Positions 11,035 to 22,523 of a stretch of 64,000 nt of DNA are shown one piece after another (positions within the stretch are counted from its first letter, which is position 1; each line of letters starts with the position of its first letter). The stretch is from Dromiciops gliroides (lineage: Eukaryota > Chordata > Mammalia > Microbiotheria > Microbiotheriidae), in assembly GCF_019393635.1 (NCBI RefSeq), contig NC_057867.1, positions 4,970,821 through 5,034,820 on the forward strand, read 5' to 3'. The translations under genes and the position numbers were made by a program. A model generated the notes under the pieces. That model made no database searches, was not told the origin of the DNA, and was given only the letters and a program-made list of their open reading frames with translations.

Positions 11035-11133
11035 CTTCTGCAGCCATCCTGATCAGTATCTCCAATGCCAGGGAAACATTTCCAGGGGTTGAAGAGAGTG
11101 GGTGCTCCAAAGCACAGCCTTCTCAAAACCTGA
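11035..11133 (+). pseudogene. Decayed copy of the Rag terminal exon (array unit 1)
   Basis: Aligns base for base with 8457-8554 but with a G inserted in the GCCAGGGAAACATTT stretch, which breaks the frame, and with the end changed to CTTCTCAAAACCTGA. The preceding acceptor is CATCAC instead of CATAGC. It keeps GATCAGTATCTCCAATGCC, which is closer to the parent than the other copies, so it may be the earliest branch. Confidence 0.85.
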
Positions 11134-11294
11134 TTTGGGTCATGTGACAGTCTCGAAAACATTGGCATTCCCATTGTATTGTTGGTCTTGGTTTTTGGGA
11201 ATGTAGTGTCGCTCTTAGGTGAATGCACCTCATCATATCTGTGTTCTTACCCTGTGCTTCCTACTGTCTGTGTCTTCTTTTAAAACAGACACAG

Positions 11295-11444
11295 GGGCAG
11301 CTAGGTGGCGCAGTGGATAGAGCACCAGCCCTGGAGTCAGGAGTACCTGAGTTCAAATCCGGCCTCAGACTTACTAGCTGTGTGACCCTGGGCAAGTCAC
11401 TTAACCCCAATTGCCTCACCAAAAAACAAAAAAACAAAAAAAAC
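11295..11444 (+). mobile_element. CORE SINE
   Basis: Flanked by CAGACACAG at 11286-11294 and 11445-11453. It interrupts the 3'UTR copy of array unit 1. Confidence 0.9.
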
Positions 11445-11904
11445 CAGACACAGACCACATCTTCCTACCAATACAAACAGCTGCACAAATCATAAAGTTT
11501 CCCCTCTCTCTGGGGGGCCACCCCCCACATGCCCCTATGAAGGACACAATTTACATGACCGTGGGATATGGATTAGAGCTTTAAGAAGGGTGTGAAGCCA
11601 AAGGTGGGGTGGGGTTCATATCACCCAAGGGCAGCAGATTTGCACAAAGAAATGACAATTTAGTGATGTAGGCCAAGGCCTCTATTTTGTGTTATTCTGA
11701 TTGGGAAATTCAAGGATGGAATCCTGCTCTTTTATCAGGAAGATGCTACAAAGCTCAGTCATAGAATAAAATGTTGCTCTTCTGGGACCCCTAGTTCCTC
11801 CAGTTTGCAAGTGCTTATCTCTTCATTATTTGTTTCTTACCCTTTTGTCACTGGCAAAAACCTATGATCCTTACCAGTCTGTCACTCTTTTATTCCTGGA
11901 GAGT

Positions 11905-12010
11905 TTTCTCACTCTCTGAACCTCAGTTTCCTGATCTGGAAAATTGAGATAATGACATCTATTTCTTAGGGCCACTCTGAGGGGCATGTGCAAACCTGAA
12001 ATCAGTATAA
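11905..12010 (+). mobile_element. MIR 3' part
   Basis: GAACCTCAGTTTCCTGATCT and GGAAAATTGAGATAATGACA are typical of MIR. The same MIR stretch sits before the GGTGCCTG block at 28025, 46620 and 62490, so it is part of the array. Confidence 0.65.
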
Positions 12011-12014
12011 ACAT

Positions 12015-12222
12015 AACCACTAGATGGTACAGTGGGTAGAGTGCCTGGCCTCAGACACTTGCTAGCTGTGTGATCCTGGGCAAGTCACTTCGCCCTGTTT
12101 GCCTTGGTTTCCTCTTCTATAAAAATAAGCTGGAAAAAGAAATGGCAAACTACTCCAGTATCTTTACCAAGAAAACCCCAAATGGGGTCATGAAGAGTCA
12201 GGCATGACCGAATAACAACAAA
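12015..12222 (+). mobile_element. Mar1-like SINE
   Basis: Sense element: CACTAGATGGTACAGTGG, then AATGGCAAACTACTCCAGTA and CCCAAATGGGGTCATGAAGA, ending AACAACAAAT. Confidence 0.75.
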
Positions 12223-12436
12223 TTATTAAATGAACCTTACTCTCCCATGGAAAATTGGCATGGGATAGTCCATTGGTAGTGGAAACTATCCTGAATGCCT
12301 CTGGGAGAGAGTAGGCATTGTTCCCAGAGAAGATGGTGCCTGACTCTCAGAGGTGCCAAATCCAGTGGAAAGGAGACAGATCTGTATGGGTGTGTGATCA
12401 TAATGAGATCCCAAACCCTTTAAAGAAACACTGAGA

Positions 12437-12591
12437 TTGGGGCAGCTAGGTGGCGCAGTAAATAGAGCACCAGCCCTGGAATGAGGAGTACCTAAGTTCA
12501 AATCCGGCCTCAGACACTTAACACTTACTAGCTGTGTGACCCTGGGCAAGTCACTTAACCCCAATTGCCTCACTAAAAAAAATTCAAAAAA
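12437..12591 (+). mobile_element. CORE SINE, 15-base target duplication
   Basis: Flanked by AAAGAAACACTGAGA at 12422-12436 and 12592-12606. The inverted paralogue near 49785 has one copy of the motif and no SINE. Confidence 0.92.
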
Positions 12592-14147
12592 AAAGAAACA
12601 CTGAGACCAGAAGTGCCTCATGGACCTGCTATAGCTGCGAAATCGGTCACCTTGGGAAGCCTCCTGCTGCTTCTGGAATTGCCTTCAGATCCTTGGCCAT
12701 GTAATGGGATCCCCACTGTCCTGTGAAGAAGGATCTTACTTTGGAAATAGTTGAAAGACATTCAAGTCCCAAACAGCAAACCTGTCTCCAAGATGTTCAC
12801 TCATTGACTGATAGATACAGTTTAGTAGTCCAAACTAACCAGGAGAATAAAGTACTTCAAAGTAGGTTTTGGGAGAGGGTTCTAGGGCTCTTCTGGGCCA
12901 GAGCAAGGCTGGAAATACATATATGGCTTTGGGAGCTGAGTGTTTTTAAGGACAAACAGCACTCCCTCTGCATCGTGACTCTGGATTTCTTAAGACATGG
13001 ACGTCATGGGCAATGTTTCCAATATCCAAGCCTAAAGCACTCTTGGATCGAATCGTCAGCAGGGTTCTTGCCCATGTCATTCTTCTGGGTCTTTCACACT
13101 TTGGCTTATTTGTCTGTTTGAACCCATCTTCCTTAGTGGTTTTGGGGGGAGGAGGGGAAGCAACAGATTGTGCAAGATGCCCATTAATGTCCCTCTAGCT
13201 CTAACAGTCAATGATTCTAAGGCAGTGGATTCACATCTTTTGTGTCAGGGTCCCTAGGATTGAGAAGCCTTATGAGCCCCTTTTCAGAATAAAGGCTTTA
13301 AATGATTAGATTTCATTCAACTTATGGAATGGTTTCTCCCGGATGCCAGAGAGCACGTTTCCATGGTTACAGGAGTCAGGACAATCCACTTCCGAGTTTA
13401 TGTGTACAAAGAGCTTCGATAAACAAGGGATGGATTTTGTGAGGAAGTAGGAGCCAGAATCTCAGGTAGTAAAACTACAACTGTCTTTTCTTCCTGCTGC
13501 TGCCAATGGATATGAGTCCTAGAAGTGTGAGCCATGGAAGGAAAAGCCCCCTGATCAAACTGCAGCAAATGAGGGATGTGGCTGTTTGAAGCTATTTTAG
13601 ACCAACAATCCCTTTCCATCTTTTGCTAGCAATTTTAATCTTAAAATGGAATAACCAAGTACACAAAGCCAGAGATTGTGTGTGCATGCGTGTGTGTGTG
13701 CGCGCGCTCGCGTGCGGCTGGCTGGCATTATGGACAATCTAGTATCTCTTCATTATGAGTTTCATTTGATTTGTAGGTTTCTCCATGAGGGACAAAGTTG
13801 TTCGGGAGTAGAAATCTATACAGGGGACAACATGGGCATGATTATCCCAGCTGCAAGCCTCTGTACCTGCCTTGTTTCATACCAGATCCATGTTTTCTTT
13901 TCTTTTAGATCATTTTGAGGGCTGAGATCTGCTAGTAATCAGTGTTGTGTGCATAAAGAAGAATGACCCTCCATTCCAATGATTCTATCCACCATGCTGG
14001 GATAACCTCATGTTCACCTGGAAACTTGTCCAACTTTTGGAAGAGAGGGCAGTGATGGCCACAGGTCCCTTACTACTAGAGGTGAGCCTGCCCTGAGACT
14101 CTCAGGCTGGCTTCAGTCATTGCCATCTCCAGAGAGAGCTAGTAGAA

Positions 14148-14300
14148 GGAGCAGAGGATGGGGCATCAGAACACCTGGGTTCTAGTCCCAGCTGTACCAC
14201 TTACTGGGTACATAATCCAAGGGGCCCAAGTGCCCTATAGACCTCATGGGGTCATTGTGAGCATCCAATGGGATGAGAGGTGGGAAGGCTCTTTGGAGAG
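14148..14300 (+). mobile_element. MIR-like core inside the array unit
   Basis: CACCTGGGTTCTAGTCCCAG, then GTACCACTTACTGG, resembles MIR. It is also present at about 20640 and 52085 because the whole block is duplicated. The open frames here are by-products. Confidence 0.5.
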
Positions 14301-14525
14301 TTCAGCACTGCAGAAAGGCAAGGTGCTCTCATCGCCATCCTCATTAATGGGGGCCGTGAGTTTCTGGGGAGCCTATGACAGCAGCGTGCTCACGTTCGAT
14401 GCCCAAGAAATTGGATGGTGATGCCAGTGGTGACAGTGATGAAGACATTGTTGTTCTGAAGCTAGACTGCTTCTCTGGCTTCTATTTAGCTCTTTTAAGA
14501 GGCCTCTGTAGAAATCCCCTTTGTT

Positions 14526-14652
14526 GGGGGCAGCTAGGTGGTTCAATGGATAAAGCACCAGCTGTGGATTCAGGAGGACCTAAGTTCAAATCTGGTCTCA
14601 GACACTTGACACTTAACCCTCATTGCCCCGCCCCCTAAAAAAATTCAAAAAA
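14526..14652 (+). mobile_element. CORE SINE shared with the copy at 57390
   Basis: Flanked by GAAATCCCCTTTGTT (14511-14525) and GAAATCCTCTTTGTT (14653-14667). A SINE sits at the identical site in array unit 6 (57390) with the same unusual C-rich tail (GCCCCGCCCCC here). The sites at 21000 and 52440 are empty. This copy has lost its CTAGCTGTGTGACC core. Confidence 0.88.
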
Positions 14653-15025
14653 GAAATCCTCTTTGTTCCTGGCCCAAGAGGACGAGTCTGTTGAACAACT
14701 TTTCTTGGACCCCAAAACATGTTTCATGATTTGATATTTTTTGAATGAAATATTTGTCCAAGTCGGAGACACTGTGTAATCTGGGGATTAGTTTGGCCCA
14801 GTGACATTTCCTAAGTCCGGAGCCTCTTTAGCTGGTTCAGAGTAGAGAGTGCTCTTTGTCAGTAGCCATGTCCTTGTCTTTAAAGGTCAATGTATCTTCC
14901 AAAGGGAGCTGCTGGTGGGTCAGCTGGTCAGTGAGTAACATTTCCAATAAACATAGGAAATCTCAGCTTCCTGATCAGTTTTTTATTCCAACTGTTCACA
15001 TCTGTTTTCTTTCCTTTCCCCATCA

Positions 15026-15123
15026 CTTCTTCAACCACCCTGATCCCTATGCCCAGTGCCAGGAAACATTTCGAGGGCTCGGAGAGAGTGAGTGCACTGA
15101 GACACAGCCTTCTCATGCTCTAC
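15026..15123 (+). pseudogene. Decayed copy of the Rag terminal exon (array unit 2)
   Basis: Matches the parent at GCCAGGAAACATTTCGAG and CACAGCCTTCTCATG, but reads CCCTATGCCCAGTGCC in place of AATATCCGCAATGCC and has CTCTACGTG instead of the CGCTAA stop. The acceptor is lost (CATCAC). Confidence 0.85.
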
Positions 15124-15454
15124 GTGACCATTTTGGAAATGTCGGGACTATTATGGTGGTTTTGAAGAATATAATATTACTCTTTTATATTGTGGCTTTG
15201 ACAAACACTGATCATTACCACTATATTTTTACTCTGTGGTCTTCTCTCCTCCTCTATAACATTCCCCTGATATTCTCCTCCCCCACCCCCACCTCCCACC
15301 AAACACCTGCACACCCATATACTGACAGACATCTGCCTCCATTCATAATAAAGTCACACACACACATATCTATGCAGGACACTATTTACAGGTCCTCTGG
15401 TTACCCAGTAGAACCTTGGGAAGGGCTTTGCATAAAACGAAGGGTTCATAGAAC

Positions 15455-15700
15455 TTGTTGTTGAGTTGTTTTTCAGTCATGTTGGACCTTTATTAACCCA
15501 TTTGTGCTTTTCTTGACAAAGGTACCAGAGTGGTTTGACAGTCATTCTCCAGCTGCCTTTACAGATGAGGAAACTGAGGCAAGCAGGGTGAAGTGACTTG
15601 CCCAGGGTCACTTGGCTTATAAGTATCTGAGGTAAGAATTGAACTCAGGAAGGTGAGTCTTCCCAACTCTAGCCACTTCAGGGCCACCTAGCTGTCCTAG
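15455..15700 (-). mobile_element. Mar1-like SINE
   Basis: Antisense copy with GGAAACTGAGGCAAGCAGGG and a GGTCACTTGGCTTATAAG core variant, ending CCACCTAGCTGTCCTA. Confidence 0.78.
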
Positions 15701-16987
15701 GGGCATAGAGTCATAACTTTGTACACAGTGTACGAACTTTGTTATAGTAATCACACTGGCCACAGCCTTCGCTTTGGGGTATTCTGTTTCTCACTGTGAA
15801 TTTCTTTTTTTTTTTTAATAAAAGTATTTTATTATTTTCCAGTTATATGTAGAGATAGTTTTCAGCATTTGTTTATATAAGATTTCCAATTTCAAATCTT
15901 TCTCCCTCCCACCCCCCCCTCCCCTAGACAGCAGGCAATCCAATATAGGTTATACACACACACACACTCACACACACACACATATACATATGAGTAGGCT
16001 TCCGCCAGTTGCAGACGACCATGGATCAACACCTTGAAGAGCCACAGGCCACAGTGTGGCTGTGCAATCTGATACGGGAGCCTCAGCTCCTGCTGCAATG
16101 AGGACATCAGAAAACTGCGCTCTTTGTTGCCCGTCGGTTTCTGCGTCTCATTCGTACACATATACACACACATATATATACACACATACATATACATAAC
16201 AACATTGAACCATCTTCTCTTATAGCATAACTGATGCAGAAATATGTTTAATCAGCATCCATATTTCACAGTTCTTTTTTTTTCTAGATTTGGAGAGCCT
16301 TTTCCATCATGAGTCCCCTGGAACTTTCTTGTACCATTGTATTGGTGAGAAGAATCCAGTCTATCACAGTTGATCAACATATAATGTTGATGATACTGTG
16401 TATAATGTTCTTCTGGTTCTGCTCATCTCACTCATCATCAGTTCATGCAAGTCCTTCCAGGTTTCTCTGAAATCTGCCTGCTCATCGTTTCTTACAGCAC
16501 AATAGTATTCCATTACATTCATATACCACAACTTGTTCAGCCATTCCCCAACTGATGGGCAACCCCGCAATTTCCAATTCCTTGCCACCACAAAAAGACT
16601 AGCTATAAATATTTTTGAACATGTGGGTTCTTTTCCCTTTTCTATGATCTCCTTGGGAAAAAGACCCAAAAGTGGTATTGCTGGGTCAAAGGGTATGCAC
16701 AGCTTTATAGCCCTTTGGGCATAATTCCAAATTGCTCTCCAGAATGGTTGGATCAGTTCACAGCTCCACCAACAATGCATTAGTGTTCCAATTTTCCCAC
16801 AGCTTCTACAACATTTATTATTTTCCTTTGTCATTTTAGCTAATCTGATAGGTGTATGGTGGTACCTCAGAGTTATTTTAATTTGCATCTCTCTAATCAA
16901 TAGTGATTTAGAGCATTTTTTCATATGGGAATAGATAGCTTTGATTTCTTCATCAGAAAACTGCCTGTTCATATCCTTTGACCATTT

Positions 16988-17158
16988 TTCTTTTTTTGTT
17001 TTGTTTTGTTTTTTTTGGGGGGGGTGAGGCAATTGGGGTTAAGTGACTTGCCCAGGGTCACACAGCTAGTAAGTGTTAAGTGTCTGAGGCCAGATTTGAA
17101 CTCAGGTCCTCCTGACTCCAGGGCTGGTGCTCTATCTACTGTGCCACCTAGCTGCCCC
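16988..17158 (-). mobile_element. CORE SINE, left member of a pair inside L1
   Basis: Antisense copy with a T-rich tail, ending CCACCTAGCTGCCCC. With its neighbour it sits between one exact TTGACCATTT duplication (16978-16987 and 17331-17340). Confidence 0.88.
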
Positions 17159-17165
17159 AAGGAAT

Positions 17166-17330
17166 TTTCTTTTCTGTTTTGTTTTTATTTTTTGTTTTTT
17201 CAGGGCAATGAGAGTTGCCTTGCCCTGGGTCACACAGGTAGTAAGTGTCAAGTTTCTGAGGTCGGATTTGAATTCAGGTCCTCCTGAATCCCAGACTAGT
17301 GCTTTACCCACTGCGTCATCTAGCTGCCCC
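17166..17330 (-). mobile_element. CORE SINE, right member of a pair inside L1
   Basis: Antisense and more diverged (CACACAGGTAGTAAGTGTCA, CTGCGTCATCTAGC). Either a dimer inserted as one event or one SINE landed next to the other. Confidence 0.85.
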
Positions 17331-18125
17331 TTGACCATTTCTTAATTGGGGAGTGACTTGGATTCTTATAAATTTGATTTAGTTCCCTATATATTTTGGA
17401 AATGAGGCCTTTATCAGAAGTACTGGCCATAAAATTGTTTCCCAGCTTTCTGCCTCCCTTCTAATTTTGGATGCATTGCTTCTGTTTGTACAAAACCTTT
17501 TTAATTTAATGTAATCAAAATCATCCATTTTGCATTTTATGATATTCTCTATCTCTTCTTTGGTCATAAACTGTTCTCCTTTCCAAAGATCTGAAAAGTA
17601 AATTATTCCTTCCTCTCCTAATTTACCTATGGTATTACCCTTTATATCTAAATCATGTACCCATTTTGACCTTATTTTGGTATAAGGTATAAGATGTTGG
17701 TCTATGCCTGGTTTCTGCCATACTATATTCCAGTTTTCCCAAGTTTTTGTCAAATACTGAATTCCTATCCCAAAAGCTGGATTCTTTGGGTTTATCAAAC
17801 ACTACATTACTAATGTCATTTACTACTGTGTCTCCTGTTCTCACTGTGAATTTCAAGGATGGAATTTGGCTTTTTTATCAGCAAGATGCTACAAAGCATT
17901 TCTAAATTTCTCTTTGTCCTCAGTCATGGAATAAAATGTTGCCTTTTAAGGCTCCTTCATTCCTGCAGCTGGTTAGTGTTTATCTCTTTATTATTTGTTT
18001 CTTGTCCCTTTCTCCTGGGCACAAATCAGTAGATTTTCAGTGTTTGACCCTCACTAGAATTATATCTATCTACTCCCTTAAATACAATTAATCTAGAGAG
18101 AGGGTTTGATTTGGGAGTTCAATCT

Positions 18126-19260
18126 AACTTCTGATTGCTTTGTCTTTATTGGGAAAAGCAGGACAGGAACCCAAGCTTGACATCCAAGGCTTGACTCCCT
18201 TCCCACCAAATACCATTTCGACAATGAACACACTTATCAGGTAGCAAAGAAATCCATTTATCCAAGTGCAGCAAGGCAGAAATCAGAGGAAGTATGCTCA
18301 TATGCCAGGCAATACAGAGGAAGAGCTTTTCTATTGGGAATGAGGGAGCTCAGCTGAAATGAGAGACAGACAGACAGAAACAGAGAGAAGGAGATGGACA
18401 GAGACACAGAAATGGAGAGAGAAAGAGATAGACAAAGAGAGACAGAGAGATGAAGAGAGAGAGAGAGAGAGAGAGAACGAGAGAGAGAGCGAGCAAGCAC
18501 AAGCAGCCAAGGGGACGTTCCCCCAAGTCCCCAGTGTAGCAAGCTGGGGGTAGGGAGGTAATGGAGACTGCCAGCTGCTCTCCTGCAGGCTTCTTCCCAG
18601 AGGCCTTTCTTCAGCAATCTCAAGTGGGTTCACTATTGTTCCTATTTTCTCTCAAGTATGGGAGCCCAGAGCAGCAGAAGCAACAGCTGTGCCCAGAGGG
18701 ACAATTGAAGCTCTCCTCTCCCCCAATGTCTCCAACTCCTCCCCACCCCTAATGCAGGTGCAAGGCATTGATCTCCACCAATGATGAGAGAGGCTGGTAG
18801 CAATGGGCTTTGAGCCTTTGATCACATACATCCTGCTTCAGACAAAATGAAGCATTTGTGGCAAAGAAATGCAAATGTTTATGGCTTTCTGGGATGGCTT
18901 TTGGGGGTTACCTTCAAGCATGGTGCCAATGAAAGGCAGGCAGGTGAACCCAGACGTGCCCCAGGCCTGGTGGGCTCCTCCTGGCTGGGCTATCATGGTG
19001 CCTGGGCACCTGGCATGTCCTAGGGCATTGGGAGGCAAAGCTTCAAAGGGAGAGTCCCTGTCCTTGAGGGGGCTCTGGGCCAGTTTGGAAGCAGGGGTGT
19101 GACACCACAGCAGCTTGTTGGAACCTTTTCATCTGTCCTCAGACCTCTCATAGCTCCCCTAGTCCCACCCACTCAGCTGAGAACCTTGCCTCATGCCTAA
19201 AAGCCTCTGGGGGCAAGTGTTGGGCAGGGCCCAGGCATCCCCATGCCATTCTTTTGGGTC
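18126..19260 (+). repeat. Near-identical segment, partner of 53665-54790
   Basis: By eye the two copies differ at only scattered positions, apart from the GA-rich microsatellite inside (18360-18497 versus 53895-54025). Contains the GGGAAAAGCAGGACAGGAAC start and the AAGCATGGTGCCAATGAAAG block. Confidence 0.85.
18360..18497 (+). repeat. GA/GACA-rich microsatellite
   Basis: Imperfect GAGA and GACAGA repeats. Its paralogue at 53895 differs in length and in internal order. Confidence 0.85.
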
Positions 19261-19869
19261 CTCTTTCACACTTTTCCCTGTTTGTCTGTGTTATCCTATC
19301 TCCCTTAGTGCTTTGGGAGAATGGGGGGACAACAGATTGTGTAAGATGACCCTTAAGGTCCCTTCAGCTCCAACAGTGATTGGAAGGCAGGGGTTCCAGG
19401 AGCCTCTTGTGTCCTGGGCCCCTTGGGTGCCCTGGTGGAGAAGCCTATTGGCCCCTTCTCAGAATAAGGCTTTTACATGATTAGCTTTTATTCAGCTGAT
19501 GGAATGGTTTCCCTGGAAGCAAGAGAGCATGTTTCCATGGTTACATGAGACAGGAGAGGCTGTTTCCGCATTTCTGTGTACAAAGAGGTTCCAGAAACAA
19601 GGGATGGATTTTGCTGAGAAGCAGGATCTTAGGTTGAGAATCTATAACTGTCCCGTCATCCTGTTGCCACAGGTGGATGCAAAGCCCCAAAGTGAGAGCC
19701 CTGGAAAGAGAAGCCCCCTGGCCAAACTGCCAGGAATGAGGAATAACAAGGGATTTTTGGAAAGATGCAGTGAAGTAAATTGTTGCCATCTTTTAGCAAC
19801 TTTGATCTTAAAATGCAATGATTTGATTGCACATATATAACCTTTATCAAATTTCTTGCTGTCTCGGGG

Positions 19870-19995
19870 AGGGATGAGGGGAGGGAGGGAGGAATAAAAT
19901 TTGGAACTCAAAACTGGAAAAAAAAAGAGTGTTAAATTATTTTGAAATATAATTGGGAAAAAAAAAGAAATATAATTGGAGAAAAAACCAAATGT
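19870..19995 (+). mobile_element. Sense L1 3' end fragment
   Basis: GGAGGGAGGGAGGAATAAAA and TTTGGAACTCAAAACTGGAA are the reverse of the L1 3' end motif seen elsewhere (for example 32030), followed by A-runs. Confidence 0.6.
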
Positions 19996-20097
19996 TTCTA
20001 AAAAATCAAATGATTGATGTAGCAAAGCTAGCAGTTGTGTGAGTGTGACTGACATGGACAGTCCGGCATCCCTCCCTCAGAAGTCCTGTTTGATTTT

Positions 20098-20251
20098 TGT
20101 TTTTGCGGTTTTTGCAGGGCAATGAGGGTTAAGTGACTTGCCCAGGGTCACACAGCTAGTAAGTGTCAAGTGTCTGAAGTCGGATTTGAACTCAGGTCCT
20201 CCTGAATGCAGAGCCAATGCTCCATCCACTGTACCACTTAGCTGCCCCCAA
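20098..20251 (-). mobile_element. CORE SINE, 14-base target duplication
   Basis: Flanked by TCCTGTTTGATTTT at 20084-20097 and 20252-20265. Confidence 0.92.
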
Positions 20252-21094
20252 TCCTGTTTGATTTTAAATTTGGGAAGGCAGGAAAATTGTATGGGAGGAG
20301 AAATCAATCCAGGGAACAAGGGCTTCATTGGTGCAACTCTTGCCTCCCCCCCACCATTTTTTCAGCCCAAATCCATATTTTCTTTTCTTTCAGATAATTT
20401 TGAGAACTGAGATCCCCTTCTCGTGATCTTTGTTGAGAGCATGAAGAATGACCCTCCATTCCAGTTATATCATCTGCCCTTCTGGGCTGACCTCATGTTC
20501 ACCTGGAAACTTGTCCAACTTTTGGAAGAGAGGGCAGTGATGGCCACAGCTCCCTTACTGCTAGAGGTGAGCCTGCCCTGAGACTCTCAGGCTGGCCTCA
20601 GTCATGGCCATCTCCAGAGAGAGCTAGGAGAAGGAGCAGAGGATGGGGCATCAGAACACCTGGGTTCTAGTCCCAGCTGTACCACTTACTGGGTACATAA
20701 TCCAAGGGGCCCAAGTGCCCTATAGACCTCATGGGGTCATTGTGAGCATCCAATGGGATGAGAGGTGGGAAGGTCTTTGGAGAGTTCAGCACTGCAGAAA
20801 GGCAAGGTGCTCTCATCGCCATCCTCATTAATGGGGGCCGTGAGTTTCTGGGGAGCCTATGACAGCAGCGTGCTCACGTTCGATGCCCAAGAAATTGGAT
20901 GGTGATGCCAGTGGTGACAGTGATGATGACATAGTTCTCCTGCAGCCGAAATGCTGCTCTAGCTAATTCTACTTAGCTCTTTAAAGAGGCCTCCATAGAA
21001 TCCTTCTTTGTTCTGGACCAAGAGCGGCAGTCTATTGAACTGCTTTGCTTTGATTTGAAAGCCTTTTCAGAATGAAACATTTGCAAAGAAGAAA

Positions 21095-21340
21095 ATTGTT
21101 GAAGTTCAGCCATTTCACTTGTGTCTCACTCTCCATGACCCCATTTGAGGTTTCCTTGGCTGAGATACTGGAGTGGTTTGCTCTTTCCTTCTCCAGCTCA
21201 TTTTATAGATGAGGAAACTGAGGCAATCAGGGATAGGTGACTTGCTCAGGGTCACACAGCTAGTAAGTATCTGAGACTGGAATTGAAATTACGAAGATGA
21301 GCCTTCCTGACTTCATTGTGCCACCTAGATGATCCTAAGT
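21095..21340 (-). mobile_element. Mar1-like SINE
   Basis: Antisense, with TACTGGAGTGGTTTGCTC, GATGAGGAAACTGAGGC and the CACACAGCTAGTAAGTAT core. Confidence 0.78.
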
Positions 21341-21591
21341 AGAATGTATATAACCTCCACCTCTATTTGATTCAAATGACATGTCCTAAGTTTGGGGACA
21401 GAGCATTCTGTCATTAGCAGTGTACTTGTCTTTAAAATCCACTGTATTTCTAAAGGAGCTGCTGCTGCCTCAGTCAGTCAGTCAGTCAGTCAGTCAATAA
21501 AATCTCTGATAAACACTGAAAATGTTGGTCAGCTTCCCAACCAGTTTTTTATTCCTACTTTTCACATCTGTTTCCTTTCCTTTCCCCATCA

Positions 21592-21690
21592 CTTCTGCAG
21601 CCACCCTGATCCCTATGCCCAGTGCCAGGAAATATTTCAAGGTCTTGGAGAGAGTGGGTACACTGAGACACAGCCTTCTCATGCTCTACA
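21592..21690 (+). pseudogene. Decayed copy of the Rag terminal exon (array unit 3)
   Basis: Reads CTTCTGCAGCCACCCTGATC, then CCCTATGCCCAGTGCCAGG, sharing the CCCTATGCCCAG variant with units 2 and 6. Acceptor lost (CATCAC); no TAA at the stop position. Confidence 0.85.
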
Positions 21691-21757
21691 TGGCCTAGAG
21701 TGACCATTTTGGAAAGGTTGGGATTCTTGTGGTGATTCTGGTGATGGTTAGGAGTTT

Positions 21758-22290
21758 GGTTTTGTTTTCTTTTGTTTTCATTTCTTTAGAATTTTATTTT
21801 TCCCCAATTACATGTAAAAACAAATTTTAACATCCATTTAAAAAACTTTGTGGTCCAAATTCTTTCTCCCTCCCTGCCCACCCCACCTTAAGAAGGCAAG
21901 CAATTCAATATAAGTTATACATGTGTAGTCATGTAAAACATTTCCACATTAGTCAGGTTGTGAAAGAAAACAGACAGAAAAACTCAAGAAAAATAAACTA
22001 AAAAATGATGCTTCAATCTGTATTCAGATACCTTCTGTATTCAGACATGTTCTCTGGAGATGAATAGCATTTTTCATCCTTAGTCCTTCAGAGCCGTTTT
22101 GGATCATTGTATTGCTGAGAACAGCTATTTTCTACACAGTACATTTCACTTTGCATCAGCTTATGTAAATCTTCCCAGGTTTTTCTGAGAGCATCCTGCT
22201 CATCATTTCTACAGCACAACAGTGTTCCATCATAATCACATCCCACAATTTGTTCAGCCATTCCCCAATTGATGGGTATCTCCTCAATTT
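21758..22290 (-). mobile_element. L1 3' end only (533 bases), clear target duplication
   Basis: Flanked by TGATGGTTAGGAGTTT (21742-21757) and TGATGGTTAGGGGTTT (22291-22306). It begins with the L1 3'UTR motif TTACATGTAAAAACA in antisense and is cut at the CCCCAATTGATGGGTATC position. Confidence 0.9.
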
Positions 22291-22479
22291 TGATGGTTAG
22301 GGGTTTGAGAATGTGGTCTTGCCATTGGGAATTCTGGCTTGGAGATAAGCACTGCTCATCCTCTCTATATTCTTCCCCTGTGTTCTTCCCTTTACCCTCT
22401 AAAATCCACACCTCCCTCATTGACACACTAACACTAATACACATGTGCCAACAGACGCACGCGCCCGCATACACACAGA

Positions 22480-22489
22480 CACAGACACA

Positions 22490-22522
<33 letters not shown>
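22480..22522 (+). repeat. (CA)n microsatellite in a 3'UTR copy
   Basis: Perfect AC run at about 22490-22520 after ACAGACACAG. It corresponds to the CA-rich part of the parental 3'UTR near 8715. Confidence 0.9.

Positions 22523-22523
<1 letters not shown>

Larger units (their letters stand above)
10990..14985 (+). repeat. Array unit 1
   Basis: Contains a terminal-exon copy (11035), 3'UTR piece with CCTGTGCTTCCTACTG, poly(A)-region block 11705-11930, a MIR piece, a CCATTGGTAG/GAGAAGATGGTGCCTG block 12240-12400, a block at 12590-13050 (also present inverted at 49.14-49.86 kb), the GTTTCCATGGTTACAGGAG block near 13355, the GCTTCGATAAACAAGGGATG block 13400-13610, the GACCCTCCATTCCAATG block 13960-14440, and the block ending GTAGCCATG at 14870. 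It is the most complete unit. Confidence 0.82.
15805..17837 (-). mobile_element. 5'-truncated L1, 17-base target duplication
   Basis: Antisense L1 with its poly(A) end at 15805 (T-run) and flanked by TTCTCACTGTGAATTTC at 15788-15804 and 17838-17854. Frames at 16364-17032 and 17379-17798 encode the C-terminal part of ORF2, including the zinc-knuckle pattern C-X3-C-X7-H-X4-C near CRSCGKIGTLMHCWWSC. A pair of SINEs (16988-17330) interrupts it. Confidence 0.92.
14985..21550 (+). repeat. Array unit 2
   Basis: Terminal-exon copy at 15026, 3'UTR to 15450, then (after a Mar1 SINE and a 2 kb L1) poly(A)-region block 17855-18110, a segment at 18126-19260 nearly identical to 53665-54790, the CATGTTTCCATGGTTACATG block near 19530, the AGAAACAAGGGATGG block 19580-19760, a GACATGGACAGTCC block 20050, and a 20500-20930 segment nearly identical to 14027-14440 and 51950-52366. 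Insertions explain its large size. Confidence 0.82.

Noticed and set aside
14158-14421. 87-codon open frame (starting MGHQNTWVLV) present identically at 52086-52349 and partly at 20643-20831
   Set aside because: It lies in a near-identical DNA segment that includes MIR sequence, so its conservation follows from recent duplication or conversion. The copy at 20643 is frameshifted. No domain is recognisable.
18258-18633. Minus-strand frames rich in SLSLS at 18258-18633 and 53796-54159
   Set aside because: Translations of the GA-rich microsatellite; the partner copies differ in frame and length.
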